Assembly: GCF_022682495.2 (NCBI RefSeq)
Contig: NC_071387.1
Span: forward strand, 196,766,143-196,830,142
DNA length: 64,000 nt
From: Desmodus rotundus
Lineage: Eukaryota; Chordata; Mammalia; Chiroptera; Phyllostomidae
Direction of reading: 5' to 3'
Part shown: positions 12,906-24,817 of the stretch, in pieces
How positions within the stretch are numbered: the first letter of the stretch is position 1
Layout of the letters: each line of letters starts with the position of its first letter
Translations under genes and position numbers: made by a program
The notes under the pieces: model-generated
Database searches by the model: none
What the model saw: the letters and a program-made list of their open reading frames with translations, nothing else
Told to the model about the DNA's origin: nothing

Positions 12906-13985
12906 TTTATATTTTTCTTTCTTTTTGGATTTATTCTCTAAGAAACTAAGCAATGTGGTTGTAAAATAGCTAGAAATTCTTAATTACCTGCAGATTGTCT
13001 GGATTTCGGACTAGGAAATAAAATTAATTTTCATAAAACCAATATAAAAAAATAAAAATGTATTTCTCCCTCCATGAAATAAACAAAGCAAAACAAAAAA
13101 AACCCTCAATTAAAGGATAAAAGGAAAACCTACAGAGGTAATTGAAACTTAAGAAAGAACACTGTGACTCAGCAGTGACAAGACCTTTGAGGAGGACAAA
13201 GGAAAAGCAAGGTGACAAAAGTCTGGAGTGTATACTTGGTTCTACGACATTAGAGTGAACTTATTCTACACCAAATTTGGCGTAAGTTTGATCTTTCAGA
13301 AAAAGATTTAGGTTCCTAGCTGTTCATCTGGCCAAACACTAGAAATTAATTTTTTACTTGAAATTTCATAAAAATCTAAGAATTTTTGAAATTCTGAAAT
13401 TGAGAAGCAGCCTCTTCTGTATTTTTGTCCTAAGAGCAATCACCTGGGCTCCATCCTTAGCCATTTTCTCATTTCCCTTCTCAGACTTTCTGCTGGGGAA
13501 CCTTTTAAGACCTTTAGACTGTTAAGGTGACTGTTAAGTGACTGCAACAAGTACATTTGAGACTGATTAATTGCAACTTTGTTGCCAGTTTTTTCTTTCT
13601 ATACAACCTCCCCCCGGCAACTCTAGTCTCCTCAAATTAAACATATCTAAAGTGCAACAGTTTTCTTACACACTCGCCTGTCACCACGTGCACCCGCTGC
13701 ACAATACTTTCCACCACGTGTACATATACAGCTACAGGAACTACAGGAACTATCCCAGCTCTGTAGTACAAGGAGGAAATTGTACTTTATTTGTTCTCCC
13801 TCCAGCAGTTACCACCATGCCAAGTCTAAAGTTGTTTATTATATGGTGAAGCGTTAAGTGTGTGGAAGAAGACAGACTGAGGAAAGTGGTCCCATATTGT
13901 GCCTAAGCAGCAATATGAATAAAGTGAAGTCCAGATTAAGGAAGCTAAAGCACATGAGATTAGATGCTTTGAAGCAGTTAATTTT

Positions 13986-14208
13986 TTAAAATATTTATTT
14001 ATTTATTTATCGATTTATTTATTTATTTTTAGACACAGTGGAAGGGAGGGAGAAAGAGAGGGACAGAAACATCAATGTGTAGTTTTCTCTCCCACACCCC
14101 TGCTGGGGACCTGGCCCACAACCCAAGCTTGTGCCCTGCCTGAGAATCGAACCAATGACTCTTTGTTTTGCAGGCCAGTGCTCAATCCACTGAGCCACAG
14201 CAACCAAA
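13986..14208 (-). repeat. VES SINE
   Basis: Antisense order: A-tail as (ATTT)n, CT tract as GGGAGAAAGAGAGGG, GAAACATCAATGTG, and head CACTGAGCCACAGCAACCA. Nearly full length. Confidence 0.9.
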
Positions 14209-14254
14209 GCTGAAGGAGTTTAAATAGGTAGATCATATGTGTTCACAGAGGGAC

Positions 14255-14460
14255 AACAATGTGAAGACACAGTGAGAAAGTGCCACCTATACGTCAAGGA
14301 GACAGGCCTGGAACAGACCCTTTCCTTTGGTCCCTGGAGGAAACCAACCAACTTTGATCTTGGACTTCTACCACCCAGAATTGTGAGAAACTAAATTCTA
14401 TTGCTTAAGCTGCAGCATCCATGCTATTTTATTAGAGCAGCCCCAGCAGACTCACGCAGA
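14255..14460 (+). mobile_element. MLT1-type LTR 3' end
   Basis: TGAAGACACAGTGAGAAAGT, TTGATCTTGGACTTCTACC, AGAATTGTGAGAAACTAAAT and GCAGCCCCAGCAGACTCA are MLT1 3' landmarks. It lies just downstream, on the minus strand, of the terminal gene exon and SINE. Confidence 0.75.
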
Positions 14461-14770
14461 TCTCAGGGTGCAACATTAGTATGTGCAGATACTCTGTGGC
14501 AGTCAGTGTTGTTTCCGAAGTAGAAAATTACCTATACAAAAATTTTTAAATCCTGGGCCTTCTACCTAAAGAGTAGAATAGAGTTCAGTTTCAAGCCTAT
14601 ATGCATAATCCTAAAGAGGAAAAAACTATTTGATGAGAGGTTGCCGTTTTCCATCAAGATTTAAATGAATTATAATAAAACCTAAACTGTGTTTGTTTGC
14701 ACTGGAGTTAGATGTTTAAACAAGCCAATAAATTTTTGGAAACACAAGAAAAAAACATGCTATGTTTACT

Positions 14771-14776
14771 TTTATT
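14771..14776 (-). terminator. AATAAA polyadenylation signal after the terminal exon
   Basis: On the minus strand AATAAA sits about 70 bases beyond the TGA at 14848 (context GTGGAAATAAAAGT). Its position suits a short 3' UTR ending near 14750. AATAAA is common by chance in AT-rich DNA, so the support is positional. Confidence 0.4.
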
Positions 14777-14847
14777 TCCACATTAATTGTAGTACTGACA
14801 GAAGAATGACAAAGTGATAGCCTCAGAGACCATTAAAATCGCTCCAT

Positions 14848-14983
14848 TCACAAAACGGGTGTTTTATGAGTAAGTGCTCTGCAGATTGCTCCTCTGTCGG
14901 GACGTTGCTCCAGGCTCAGCAGATGGCCACTAGAGTTTGAAAACATCTGTTCACTCTCCCTCCTTTTGCTAGTCCAGACCTCG
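14848..14983 (-). CDS. terminal coding exon of the same unidentified gene
   Basis: After a good acceptor (ATCTTTATCTTCAG, AG at 14985-14984) the minus strand reads one base plus 44 codons to a TGA at 14850-14848. The frame starts EVWTSKRRESEQMFSNSS and ends THKTPVL. No convincing GT donor occurs before the stop, so this reads as the last exon. An AATAAA follows at 14776-14771. Entry phase 2 matches the exit of the exon ending at 17687. With all five exons the coding length is 597 bases, a multiple of three. The C-terminus is polar and basic with no visible domain. Function is not assigned. Confidence 0.5.
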
Positions 14984-15779
14984 CTGAAGATAAAGATTTT
15001 CATATAATATTGGTATCTGCCCACTATGACCATGGTTTATCTGGCAAGAGCCAAGGAATATAGGGTAGCTTTGATAAATGTAATTCAAATAGTGTCAAGG
15101 TGTGAAAACATTGTTAAAATAAAGGCTATCCATATTCTATGACAGTGTAGCAAATGCAAGGTCATGGACTGACTGATGTTTGTACTTAGGAAAGTAACTC
15201 ACAAGTTAAAACACATTTGCACTTAAGAAATGAGTTGGGATGTCAAAAAATTGCATTTATTCCAAACCCCACAAAAACTTAACTTTCTAAATAAGTTTGG
15301 CTTGTCCAAATATGTTTAAAAACCAGAAGCATAAACACTTACACAAAATTAAGTATCTTTTCAATCCAGGCATTCACTGGGATATGTTTTTTTCAGACCA
15401 AAAAAAATAACTGAACTGAAAATATTAAGCACCTGCTTTGTTCATAGGAAGTAGTTGGTTGTTTATTTCCAACTGTACAAATAGTATTTGACAACTGTAC
15501 AAATAGTATTTCTGTCTTTTAGGGCCTGAAAGCTTTTTAAATAAAAAGACCAAAAAGTAAGAGAAATGTAATAAATTATGTCTGAGTGGTCCACCCAGTC
15601 AGTAAAGTCTCCTGGAGAAGAAAACCCTTTAGGTGAATTTTAAGGGACAGGTTGTAATGAAGATCGGGAATAGGCATTCATTGTGAAAATAGTGTTAAAA
15701 AAGGGATAGAATCATAATTCCACTGGTGAGTTCAGATACACCAGGTGGACTAGTCCTGTCGTTTTCAATGTTTATAAGA

Positions 15780-16110
15780 TATCTACTAGAATATATTTTG
15801 TTACACATCATTGTAATTTCACATTTACAGAAAAGTTGCAAAAGACAGTTCTCTATCCTCTGTATATCTTGCATTCAGCCATTGTTGACAGTTGTTTCTC
15901 TCTTCCTTTAGTGTTCTCTTTCTCCCTTGCTTTGTATGATGTGGCTGTCTCCTGTGTCCCTCTGACATGTCTCCATGGGGCACAGACCCCTTCTTTAATG
16001 TCTGACACGACAGGATGGCTCGGGCTGGCATCTCGGGGGTTTCTGGCACAGCCCCCTCATCAGCTGCAGTCTCTGCTCCTTTTCATGTGAACGGTGGTTG
16101 TTAGAAAGCA
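15780..16110 (-). mobile_element. old L1 3' fragment
   Basis: TTACACATCATTGTAATTTC, ACATTTACAGAAAAGTTGCA and GATGTGGCTGTCTCCTGTGT resemble the same antisense L1 3' subfamily as at 56.8 kb. Diverged. Confidence 0.45.
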
Positions 16111-17686
16111 GAACTAGGCCACAGGTACACGCATAAGCTCTCTGCATTTTCTCGGGGAACAGAACTCAGAAATTAGTGCGTCTATTACATGATGAGCTCC
16201 TGTTGATGTCTCTAATTTTACCCAACACGGCGGACACCTTCAAATATTTTTATTTCTTCTTAGTCTTTTTCATTCCCTTCCAAACCAGTGAGAAACCAGG
16301 TCTTTATTAGCCTTGATATATGTAACATTTGTTAAAGCTTAGCAAACACAGAAGATAGTTTCAAAACTGGTAACCTATACTGTTAAAAAAGAACGCAGCT
16401 AATGTCGTTGTTGACAGTGTTCTCATTAATTACTGAGATTGTAATTGAAAACCTAAATTAGTTCAGTTAAACAACTCTGGGTTTGAACTACATATTTCTA
16501 TATTCTGATATTAAAAAGCAAAAAATAAAAAATATGTTTTCTAAATTTAATCTCTTTGGTTACATTTCCTGTAAAACTTCCTTATTTTTATGCCAAATTT
16601 TATATTTCATAAAAAAAATTCTGCTATAATATTGTTGGGTTTTTTTCTGAATTTTCATTTGCTTTTTTTTTCTCTTTATCTTTACTCTTTCTTCCTACCT
16701 TCCTTTTCATTTCTCCCTTAGAGGATCATTTTTTTTTTATTGACTTTTTTTTCTCATCTTCCAACCTGTCTCTGTTTCTCGTGTTAGCCTATAGGCGTTG
16801 TTATCTTAACTTCACGGAATTACTTGTCTCCCACGTTAGGTGTTCGTTGGCAATGTGTGCCTGTAACAGGGAGGCTCCAAAGATCAGCTCCGAACTCCCT
16901 TCACTGCAGCCAGACTGATTGCCACCTTGCTGCTGGATTGGGGCAGGGCCAGACAATCACAGTGGAGATTCTTTCGTTTGTCTTTGCTTTCTAGAAAATA
17001 ATAGCATTATCATTGTTCCATCATCATATACGTTTGTCTGTTAGCTTTCTAGTTAAACAACTGGAGAATTGGTGCTGAAAATCAAATCATTTAGATCGAA
17101 TCACCTTAGTTTATACATGGAATTAAGAAAGGTGAAGCAATATGGTTCCTACCTAGTTTTTTCACTGGTTGAAAAAAATGAAGATATTAAAAGGGAGAAA
17201 ACTGACCTGTGATATATTTTCTTTGGTTATCGGTCAAAAATAAGTTTTGAAGGTTTTCTCTGCTTCATAAGCCATTAGGTTGCAGTCTTTTAGTTCACTG
17301 TGAATTGGCACAATCACAATAAACTATGCAAAATCAGGACTCAAAGGTTAGAAATAACATTGAACGAGTAAGTATGTAAATAAAGGGGGGTGAGATATTT
17401 CAGTATAACCAAAAGAGGTCATTTTTTTCTCTCTGTAAGTCTGTATTTTGGACAGTAAAACTCAGTTGCCTTGCTCACTTCTTTTGATATGAATTTACCT
17501 ATATTAAACTGAAGGAGAAATGGATTTCTCCAAAAAAACTTAACCGATTTACATCACGCCTTCAGAGTTCAGATGAGGATCAGTGCTTTTATTACTGCAG
17601 AGCTTCTACCCCTTTCTGGGAGTACTAGTTCCTGGGATGTTAAAACATGTCACGTTTGATCTTGATGATAAATGAGGATTCTTGAC

Positions 17687-17816
17687 CTGTCCTCGTTGGC
17701 ACTGAGGGCCTCATTGTGCCTCTCCCATTTTCCTGACCAGAAGGAATACGTTTCACTCTGTAGCCGAGTTACATCTGAGGGGGTTGCCGGAGATTCAGAG
17801 GCACTTATGTAGCTTT
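17687..17816 (-). CDS. coding exon of the same unidentified gene
   Basis: These 130 bases on the minus strand are two bases, 42 codons and two bases. They follow an acceptor ending CTGAAG (AG at 17818-17817, upstream tract CCTCATTCTTTGTGTG) and precede a donor GACAG|GTCAAG (GT at 17686-17685). The frame reads SYISASESPATPSDV, then YSFWSGKWERHNEALS: polar, serine-rich, with two close tryptophans. It keeps several CpG-containing codons (CCG, CGG, ACG), unusual in this CpG-poor window and typical of constrained exons. Phases fit on both sides: G from the 30.4 kb exon plus AA here gives Glu, and the final AG plus C of the 14.98 kb exon gives Ser. The acceptor is only moderate. No family recognised. 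Confidence 0.5.
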
Positions 17817-18239
17817 CTTCAGTTTCACACACAAAGAATGAGGTGGTAACATTTACTATGAATAAATCAATAAGACTGATGTACTAGAAACGCAGTTTGA
17901 AAAGGGCAGAAGCCTTCTAAAAGCTTTGGAAGCTAACTTTTAACTTAAGAGAGAGGGTTGAAAGTTGAAACTCACATAGTGGGATTATAACCATTACCTT
18001 TTTTCATGTGTATAAAAGAACTATAAGTCACTGGGATTTACGGCAACAGTAAGGACTTTTCCAAGGTATGAAGAAACATAATAATTACTTGTTAGTGCCT
18101 CCAGATGTTTATTCTGTAAGAAAAAGCTATGTATTTTTTGTGGTGTCCCAGTAATGGTCTGGAATTCCAATAAGCCTTAATATATGACAATGATTGTAAT
18201 AGAGCTACAAGAGCAGACCCATTCTTTAAATTAGAGGGA

Positions 18240-18392
18240 AGGGTTTTCAGGAACATCTCTAAAAGACACATGGACAAAACCAAAGCGGGTAGGATCCAGG
18301 GTGGGGAGCGGGGATGGCTGGGGTCGGGGGGGAGTGGTAGGGTGAAAATGGAAACAACTGTACTTGAGCAACAATAAAAAAACGTTTAAAAA
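18240..18392 (+). mobile_element. severely truncated young L1 3' end
   Basis: AAAAGACACATGGACAAAAC, GGTGGGGAGCGGGGATGG and GGAAACAACTGTACTTGAGC followed by an A-rich tail match the 3' UTRs at 12.8 and 34.2 kb. Only about 150 bases inserted. Confidence 0.8.
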
Positions 18393-18399
18393 ATGTCAT

Positions 18400-21300
18400 T
18401 CTATATGGAAGGACTTCCTTTAATAAAAAAAATAGTAGATATTTATACCCAACAACATATCATTATCTGATGAAATAAGAAGCACAAGATGCATTTTGGC
18501 GTGGATAGTTATATAGCAAAAGTTCGTAATGGCAATGATACACATTTCTGGGTGTACGGTCCTTACCTAAATGAATTGGAACTCTGACTTCAAAAAACAT
18601 TTCCGAGAAGGCACTATTTGAAGCTATCATAGTAGTTAGTGACTAAAGAATACAAAATAACACCTGCAGAGCATGTTTGAAGTCCTTGATAAGCAAATAA
18701 TGATCTATATCTAAAAGCAACTATATAGTGACCCTGCAGGCAACAGAGCTAATCTATTTTTTAAAAGTCACGTTCAGAAGAAAGGGGATGTAGAGATGCT
18801 TGATGGTAAGGCCGAACATAGCTCTCAGAAAAGTTTATTCTGCATATACCAAAGTTTGCAAGAATTTCTCAAACAGTGGGCAAACAGCATTTGATTTCAG
18901 TCTGTTTTATTCCTTAAGGAGGAAAAAAGGTTATTTTAGGTTTCCTTGTATTTGATAGATTGATTTTAACCACAAGCTAATTCTATGAGTTTGAAAAGTT
19001 ATGTTTTATTCAATACAAAAGGATAATAGTTACAGAGTTAGTAGACAGGACAGAATTTAATAGTCAAGAAATTTGTGAGGTGTTTTGTCACCTTTAAAAT
19101 TATTGTTTTGTAAAAAATTCTGGCATACTATATCTAAAACAGTATCTTAGATTCTGGAGAGATGGGGCAAGAAGGCAGGTCGTGGAGAGAATGACACAGG
19201 ATGAAGGTACCACTGCTCTCTTCTAAGAACCTCACGGGACGATGGAAGGACCAACAGGTGCACATGTCAGCTGAGAGATGTAAGAGAGAAAACCAAGGAG
19301 TATGGGTTGAAAGTAGAGAGAGACAGGTGTCATGTTGCCTTTGAATGTATTCATAAGGCACAGGAAATTCTCCTGTACATTAAGAGCGCATGGAGTTAAC
19401 TGCATTCACGTCAGAGAAGTAGAAACCAATGTTTGTGTTACGCCAGCAGCTACTTGTTCAGGAGAGAAGAAAAGGGATGACTAGAAGAAAAGATTCATAT
19501 TGTACTTGTATCAGAAAAAAAATCATGCCACATTCAATTAAAAATCTCTGTTCTACTAGCAAAGTTCCTTCCTCTGCTACATAATTTATCTGTTCCTTCT
19601 TTCTTCACTTAGAGAGCTGTTAAATTTTTTTCTGCATTCGCATAAACAATTCAGGTTTCACTCTCAGCCGGCACACATATCTTAGCAAACAGAAAACTGG
19701 TGATTAGTGGAACAACATTTTCTAATGCATGCTTTTGGGGGGCCTTATGACCCTAAAGAACATACCTCAAGGGCCTTATTAATATATTCATTCCAGGAAA
19801 TAAGTGCATCCCTAGGGGAAACATTTCCTGCTAGAATTTGAAGGCCTTCTCAATATGGTTACATAGATATGAAAAACCTCTGCCATTCAAATCATGTAGG
19901 AGAAGGAAATTTTAACTTGTTAGAAACTCCCTAGCATGCTTTTTTTAGTGGAAAACTTACTCATATAATGACACTTAGTAATCCAAGGTCTCAGAAATGA
20001 AACTAATGTGTTATAGCAAAATAATCTCTCCCGCCTGCCATTTCTTCTCTCTCAATTTTTCTCTCTCTCTGTCTCCAAAAATAAAAATTAATTGAGATGT
20101 AGAAGATCTTAATTAATTTAAGATTAATTAATTAATTAATTCTCCACCACCATGAAGAAATGAACTTATTTGAACTCTTTCGTATGTCAATCATGAGAGG
20201 GTTACAGACTCAGGGCAGAGAAACATCAGTAACTGCCTCTCTGAAGTGCAGCAGTCACACACACACACACATACACACACACACACGAGGGGGGAAAAAA
20301 TGCAGTAACAGAGGAAGACACATGTTGAAGAAAACTTTGTGTATGTGTGGGTGGGTGATGAACAGAACGGAATTCTTGAAATTTTAAGGAAAGTAAACTG
20401 AAATGATAATTTAGCTGTAAAAGTTTCCATTAAAAAGTTATACAAATGTGGAAAAAGAAGATATTATTTATCACTATTTATTCAATTGATATTAAATATA
20501 TATATACACACACATATATACACATATATATATTTCTCTGTGACTAAAGTCACATAAGTCTGTAAAAACCAGAGCCAATTCTTTCCTTGTTAATTTGAGA
20601 TTTATAACAATGCTAGTGAAGAGGAATTCCCATTTGATCAAAATAGTTAAATTCTGAGAACTGCATAATTACATAATATTAATGTTCTCCAAAAATATTT
20701 TCTGGTATTGTGCATGCATGTCTGTGTGCCCTTGATGTATATAAATCATTCTGCCTTTGATCACAGGAAATTGTATCCCATCATCTCCTGCTTCGATGTG
20801 CTGAGTACTGATTCTGCACTTTGACAGCCATAGCGCACAAGCAGAGAAAGGGACCCCTTTGCTGCCTAAAGCCAGGAAACGTGTAGCTTGACTAATTACG
20901 CGAACCAGGAGAACACGCAGGCAGTCTCTTCCCTTTCATTTGACGCCTATGCTCTCAAAAGAAATGCCCAATTGCCGTGATTCTATGAAAGACAGTTCTA
21001 ATAGTTCTGTAAATATAAAATTAATTGAAAAAATATATACAACATATATTTTTTGGAAAACAAAATGGTGGTAAAGATACCGTTAAGTGTATATAGGAAG
21101 ATTCTAATCCATGCAACATTTTTTTATTATTTTTCTACTCTGTTAACAACTAAAACATTATATGGGTACATTTTATTTTGTTTATCTAGTTTTGCTCTAC
21201 TTTATCAGGATATGTTTTCAGTGTTTCTATAGTATCCGTACCATCTTCTAAATTCTGCCAACAATTATCTAGATACCCACTTCAAGTCTGCTGATTTGAA

Positions 21301-21789
21301 ATTTTGTCTGGAGTGCAGAAATGTTATCTACTCCCCCCAAATGAATTAAGTATAGTAACTGCCACGTCTCCGTGTTCTATAGAACAACGAGGATTCAGGG
21401 CGCTGTGCCCTTTATGCAAGAAATGCTCCCCGATGCTGAGAAGTGTGTTTATGTCATTGGAAACCCGGTTGGTTTGTTACAGCAGTGGGGCCGGGCGTCA
21501 CTTCGCCCCTTGCTTCCTTCATGTCACTGTGATAGCAGTGCTCACTCTCCTTGCTCTTCAAGAGTTATCCGGACCAATAAAGGGGAGTGTTTAAAACACA
21601 ATCACGGCTTTTACTAGTCAGTGTCATAAGTCTGTCAAAACCAAAGCCAGTTCTTTAATCCCTAACACTTGACATCAAGGCACAAACTGGGATGTCCTCC
21701 ATAATGCCAAGAAAGAAACCCGCACTCACTCTCCCCGAGCTCGGTGACAGCAATGCTGAAGCACATACAGGGAACACGGGTACAAATCT
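18400..21789. other. intron-like DNA of the minus-strand gene; small CpG-bearing pockets
   Basis: Lies between gene exons at 17.8 and 30.3 kb. Apart from simple repeats, two pockets keep several CpGs: 20835-20965 (TAATTACGCGAACCAGG) and 21365-21560 (GGGGCCGGGCGTCACTTCGC). No exon with matching signals was found in either. Confidence 0.4.
20123..20530. repeat. cluster of simple repeats: (TTAA)n, (CA)n, (TA/CA)n
   Basis: ATTAATTAATTAATTAAT near 20123-20141, ACACACACACACATACACAC at 20256-20287, and alternating TATATACACA at 20493-20530. The last can adopt Z-like or cruciform structures. Confidence 0.9.
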
Positions 21790-21905
21790 GAAGTAAGGTA
21801 GCCCGGGATTCAAACTCTCTTAATTCGTGACCAGACAGTTTTCTTATCATCTGTAAACTGCCACATCACCTACTTTTCCTGAGTTATTGATGTAGGTATT
21901 CATAA
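21790..21905 (+). repeat. MIR-like SINE fragment
   Basis: GGGATTCAAACTCTC and TTTTCTTATCATCTGTAAA followed by TGATGTAGGTATTCATAAAT approximate the MIR centre. Weak. Confidence 0.4.
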
Positions 21906-21999
21906 ATCTCTTTGCTACCACCCTGCTTACCTGCAGCATGTTCCGTGCGGAGTAACCAGCACGGTCCTCTAAAGCCACACAGATGAGTTCATATTAGTC

Positions 22000-22390
22000 C
22001 TCCACTCAAAGGTGCACACGAGGCTACAAGTCTCCATACTCCTTTCATCTCTGACCTTGCCTGCTATTACTCTCTCCACGTTTATTCTACTTCAGACACA
22101 ATGGCTTCCAGGATGGTCTTTGAATATCAGGCAAGTTCCCACCTCAAAGCTTTTCTACAGGTGATTCCTCTATCTAGGATGACTTTTTTCTGACCTCATT
22201 AAACTTCTTCTCAAAAGTTACTTTTTTTTTTAAACCAAACCAACTATACTATGTAAGATTGTAACCCCATCTTCACTGCTACCCTCTTTTATCTGCTTCA
22301 AGTTTTTCATAGTCCTAATCACCTTCTAATTTAGTATGTAAATTAGTCATTAATTCTGTTTATTCTATGCCTTTTCACAATACAACATAA
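22000..22390 (+). repeat. L2 3' region, ancient
   Basis: TCTACTTCAGACACAATGGC, CCACCTCAAAGCTTTTC and the closing TAGTATGTAAATTAGTCAT match the L2 3' end. Diverged. Confidence 0.6.
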
Positions 22391-22613
22391 ACAACAAGTG
22401 CACACTGTTCACATACATGCCCAAATTCATATACACACACAAGCTTTGAAAGTCATAATGAAGCTTGATTTTAAAGTGAAGTGACTCATTCTAGCATTTT
22501 TCCAGACCCTGGCAAACAGGATCACTTAGTGATTAACAACCTGTGATGTGGTAACTCTGAATGAGGCACCAGACAAAAATGTCACATTAGGGAGCAGTGA
22601 TCCAAAATCAGAG

Positions 22614-22616
<3 letters not shown>

Positions 22617-22683
<67 letters not shown>
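22617..22683 (+). repeat. compound (CT)n(CA)n microsatellite
   Basis: About 24 CT units run directly into about nine CA units. Likely polymorphic in length. Confidence 0.97.
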
Positions 22684-22684
<1 letters not shown>

Positions 22685-22830
22685 CCTGAGAGCATCAGTA
22701 AGACATTTTTATACATCTACAAAGTTGATACATTTTGGAAAAGCAAATGTCTTCCTTTTAGAACTATTTTAGGGAGTACCAGTAAAAATTTTTTTCAACA
22801 TGCATTTGTTTTTCTTTAATCCTCATCCAA

Positions 22831-23003
22831 GGATTCATTTTTTATTCATTTTAGAGAAAGAGGAATGAAGAGAGAGAGAGACAGAGAGAGAGATGAGAGA
22901 AACATCCATTGCTTCTTCCTGGATATGCCACGACTAGGAAACAGACCTGTGACATTTTGTGCATGAGACGACATTCCAACCAACTGAGCCACCCAGTCAG
23001 GAC
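22831..23003 (-). repeat. VES SINE, diverged
   Basis: GAAACATCCATTGCTTCTTC, then CCAACCAACTGAGCCACCCA and GTCAGGAC in antisense, preceded by an expanded GA tract. Confidence 0.8.
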
Positions 23004-23911
23004 ATTGAGGTGTATTTCTTACATCTGTGTTCATTTATTTATTGGTTCATCCATTATAACATACTTGATTTTTTTCACTTTTGGGGTTATAGTCATTGTA
23101 GTGCTTTGCTGCTTCACATAAAAATATATATTGTAAGAAAATATATGATTAAGTTGTAGTAGATGTGACCATGTCTTTTTAGTTACTATTTAGACTGCCT
23201 ATGAATTCAATTATTTATTCCAAAAAGATTAATTTTACTTTCATTTTAGAGTAGAAAATCCATTCATGTCACAGAATAAAGTTTTCATTTGGTTAATTCT
23301 TGAATGAGGGTCATTCATATCTATCATCAGAAGCTGATAGCTGAAGCTTTTAAGTCATGAAAATAAATTTATCCTCTGTGCATGTCAATCAGCTTGGAAG
23401 AGCTGGGTTTAAGTACTGGGATGTATCAAAATGGAATGAAATGGAATCGGTGCCACATAGACATGCTAAAAGAATAGCTCATTCACAAACACAGGACAAT
23501 GTTTACAGGTTGAAATCTTTGATGTTGTTGTCAGTGTTTCCTAGTTCAGGATGTCCTGCAAAACTGAAAGGCAATAGTCTTTTGTTTCCCCTCGTATTTT
23601 ATATGAAATTTTCTCTACCATATTCACGACATTCACAATGTCTCTTTAATAATTTTTGTGACATAAAGACTTTAAGTTTGTTTTAAATCAACTAAAAAGG
23701 AAAATGTAGTCACTGGTTACACAATAAGTCCAAATGTTTTATACAGATTTCCTTTAAGTTTAATCTCTCACTTTGTTCTATGTGAGATCTGAACGGTTAA
23801 TGAGAATTTATATTCACAAAAAATTTTAAACTGAACACACTATAGACATTTTGAATATCACTGACTCCCAGGTTAGTTTTTATAATGAGTTCATTTAAAA
23901 AATTGTATTAG

Positions 23912-24365
23912 ACAATGGCCAACACACAGAAACAACCGAAGGGTCCTTCAATAGATGATTGGATGAAGAAGATGTGCTACATACATACAGTGGAATTCTA
24001 CTTGGCTGTGAGAAAAGATGAAATACTGCCATTTCTGACAACATGGATGGATCCTGAGAATGTCACAAAGCCACAGGAAATGTCAAGAACCATGTGATTT
24101 CACTCCTATGTGGGATACAAAACTGAAAGTAACTCATGAACAAACAAGACAAACAAATAAATAGACACTCACAGACACAAACAACAGTATGGTGGTTACC
24201 AGAGGGAAGGGGCTGGAGGGTAGTAAAGGGTAAAGGGGGCCAAATATATGGTGACAGAAGAAGATTTGACTTTGGGTGGTGGGCTTACGACATACAGGTA
24301 ATATATCATAGAATTGTACTCTTGAAATCCATATTATTTTATTAACTGATGTCATCCCAATAAAT
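23912..24365 (+). mobile_element. old L1 3' end
   Basis: ORF2 end and 3' UTR: GTGGAATTCTACTTGGCTG, TATGGTGGTTACCAGAGGGA, AATATATGGTGACAGAAG, GAATTGTACTCTTGAAA, ending CCCAATAAATTT. Truncated at its 5' side; a SINE follows. Confidence 0.8.
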
Positions 24366-24375
24366 TTAGTATTTT

Positions 24376-24590
24376 AAAATTTTATTTACTTATTAGGATG
24401 AGAGGGGAAAGGAGGGAGAAAGAGGAGAGATATAACAGTGTATGAGAGAAACATTGATCAGTTAACTCTCGCACGCACCCCTATTGGGGACAGGCTCGCA
24501 ACACAGGCATGTGCCCTGTCCGGGAATCAAACTGGTGACCTTTTGCTTTGCAGGACAATGTCCAACCAACTGAGCCACACCTGTGAGGGT
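24376..24590 (-). repeat. VES SINE after an L1 3' end
   Basis: GAGAGAAACATTGATCAG, CAGGCATGTGCCCTGTCC and CCAACCAACTGAGCCACACC in antisense. Possible short TSD AATTTA on both sides. Inserted in the A-rich end of the L1 at 23912. Confidence 0.88.
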
Positions 24591-24817
24591 GAATTTAATT
24601 TTCAAAAAGCAAAAAGTAAAAACATGAGAAAAATTGTGTCATAAAATGTTCTATTATTAAATATCAATGAACTTTACATTTTAAAGTCACACACAGGAAA
24701 CAAACACAAATATAATGCATTTTTTTTCACTTTTGCATGCAGAGCTATTGGAGATAATATGTAAAGATATAAAAAAGAGACTGACCTTTTTGAAAATATA
24801 TTTACTGGGGTGATGTC

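Noticed and set aside
12634..12953. Proline- and serine-rich frames near an L1 3' end
   Set aside because: Antisense of the G-rich L1 3' UTR; the same pattern recurs at 34.1, 41.2 and 44.2 kb.
14848..15033. Extending the terminal exon upstream to the frame start at 15033
   Set aside because: The part upstream of 14984 is AT-rich and ends in a good acceptor (CTTCAG), so it reads as intron; the phase match with the 17.7 kb exon needs the start at 14983.
20030..20090. CT-rich stretch resembling a SINE tail
   Set aside because: No SINE head or TSD; too short and too low in complexity to call.
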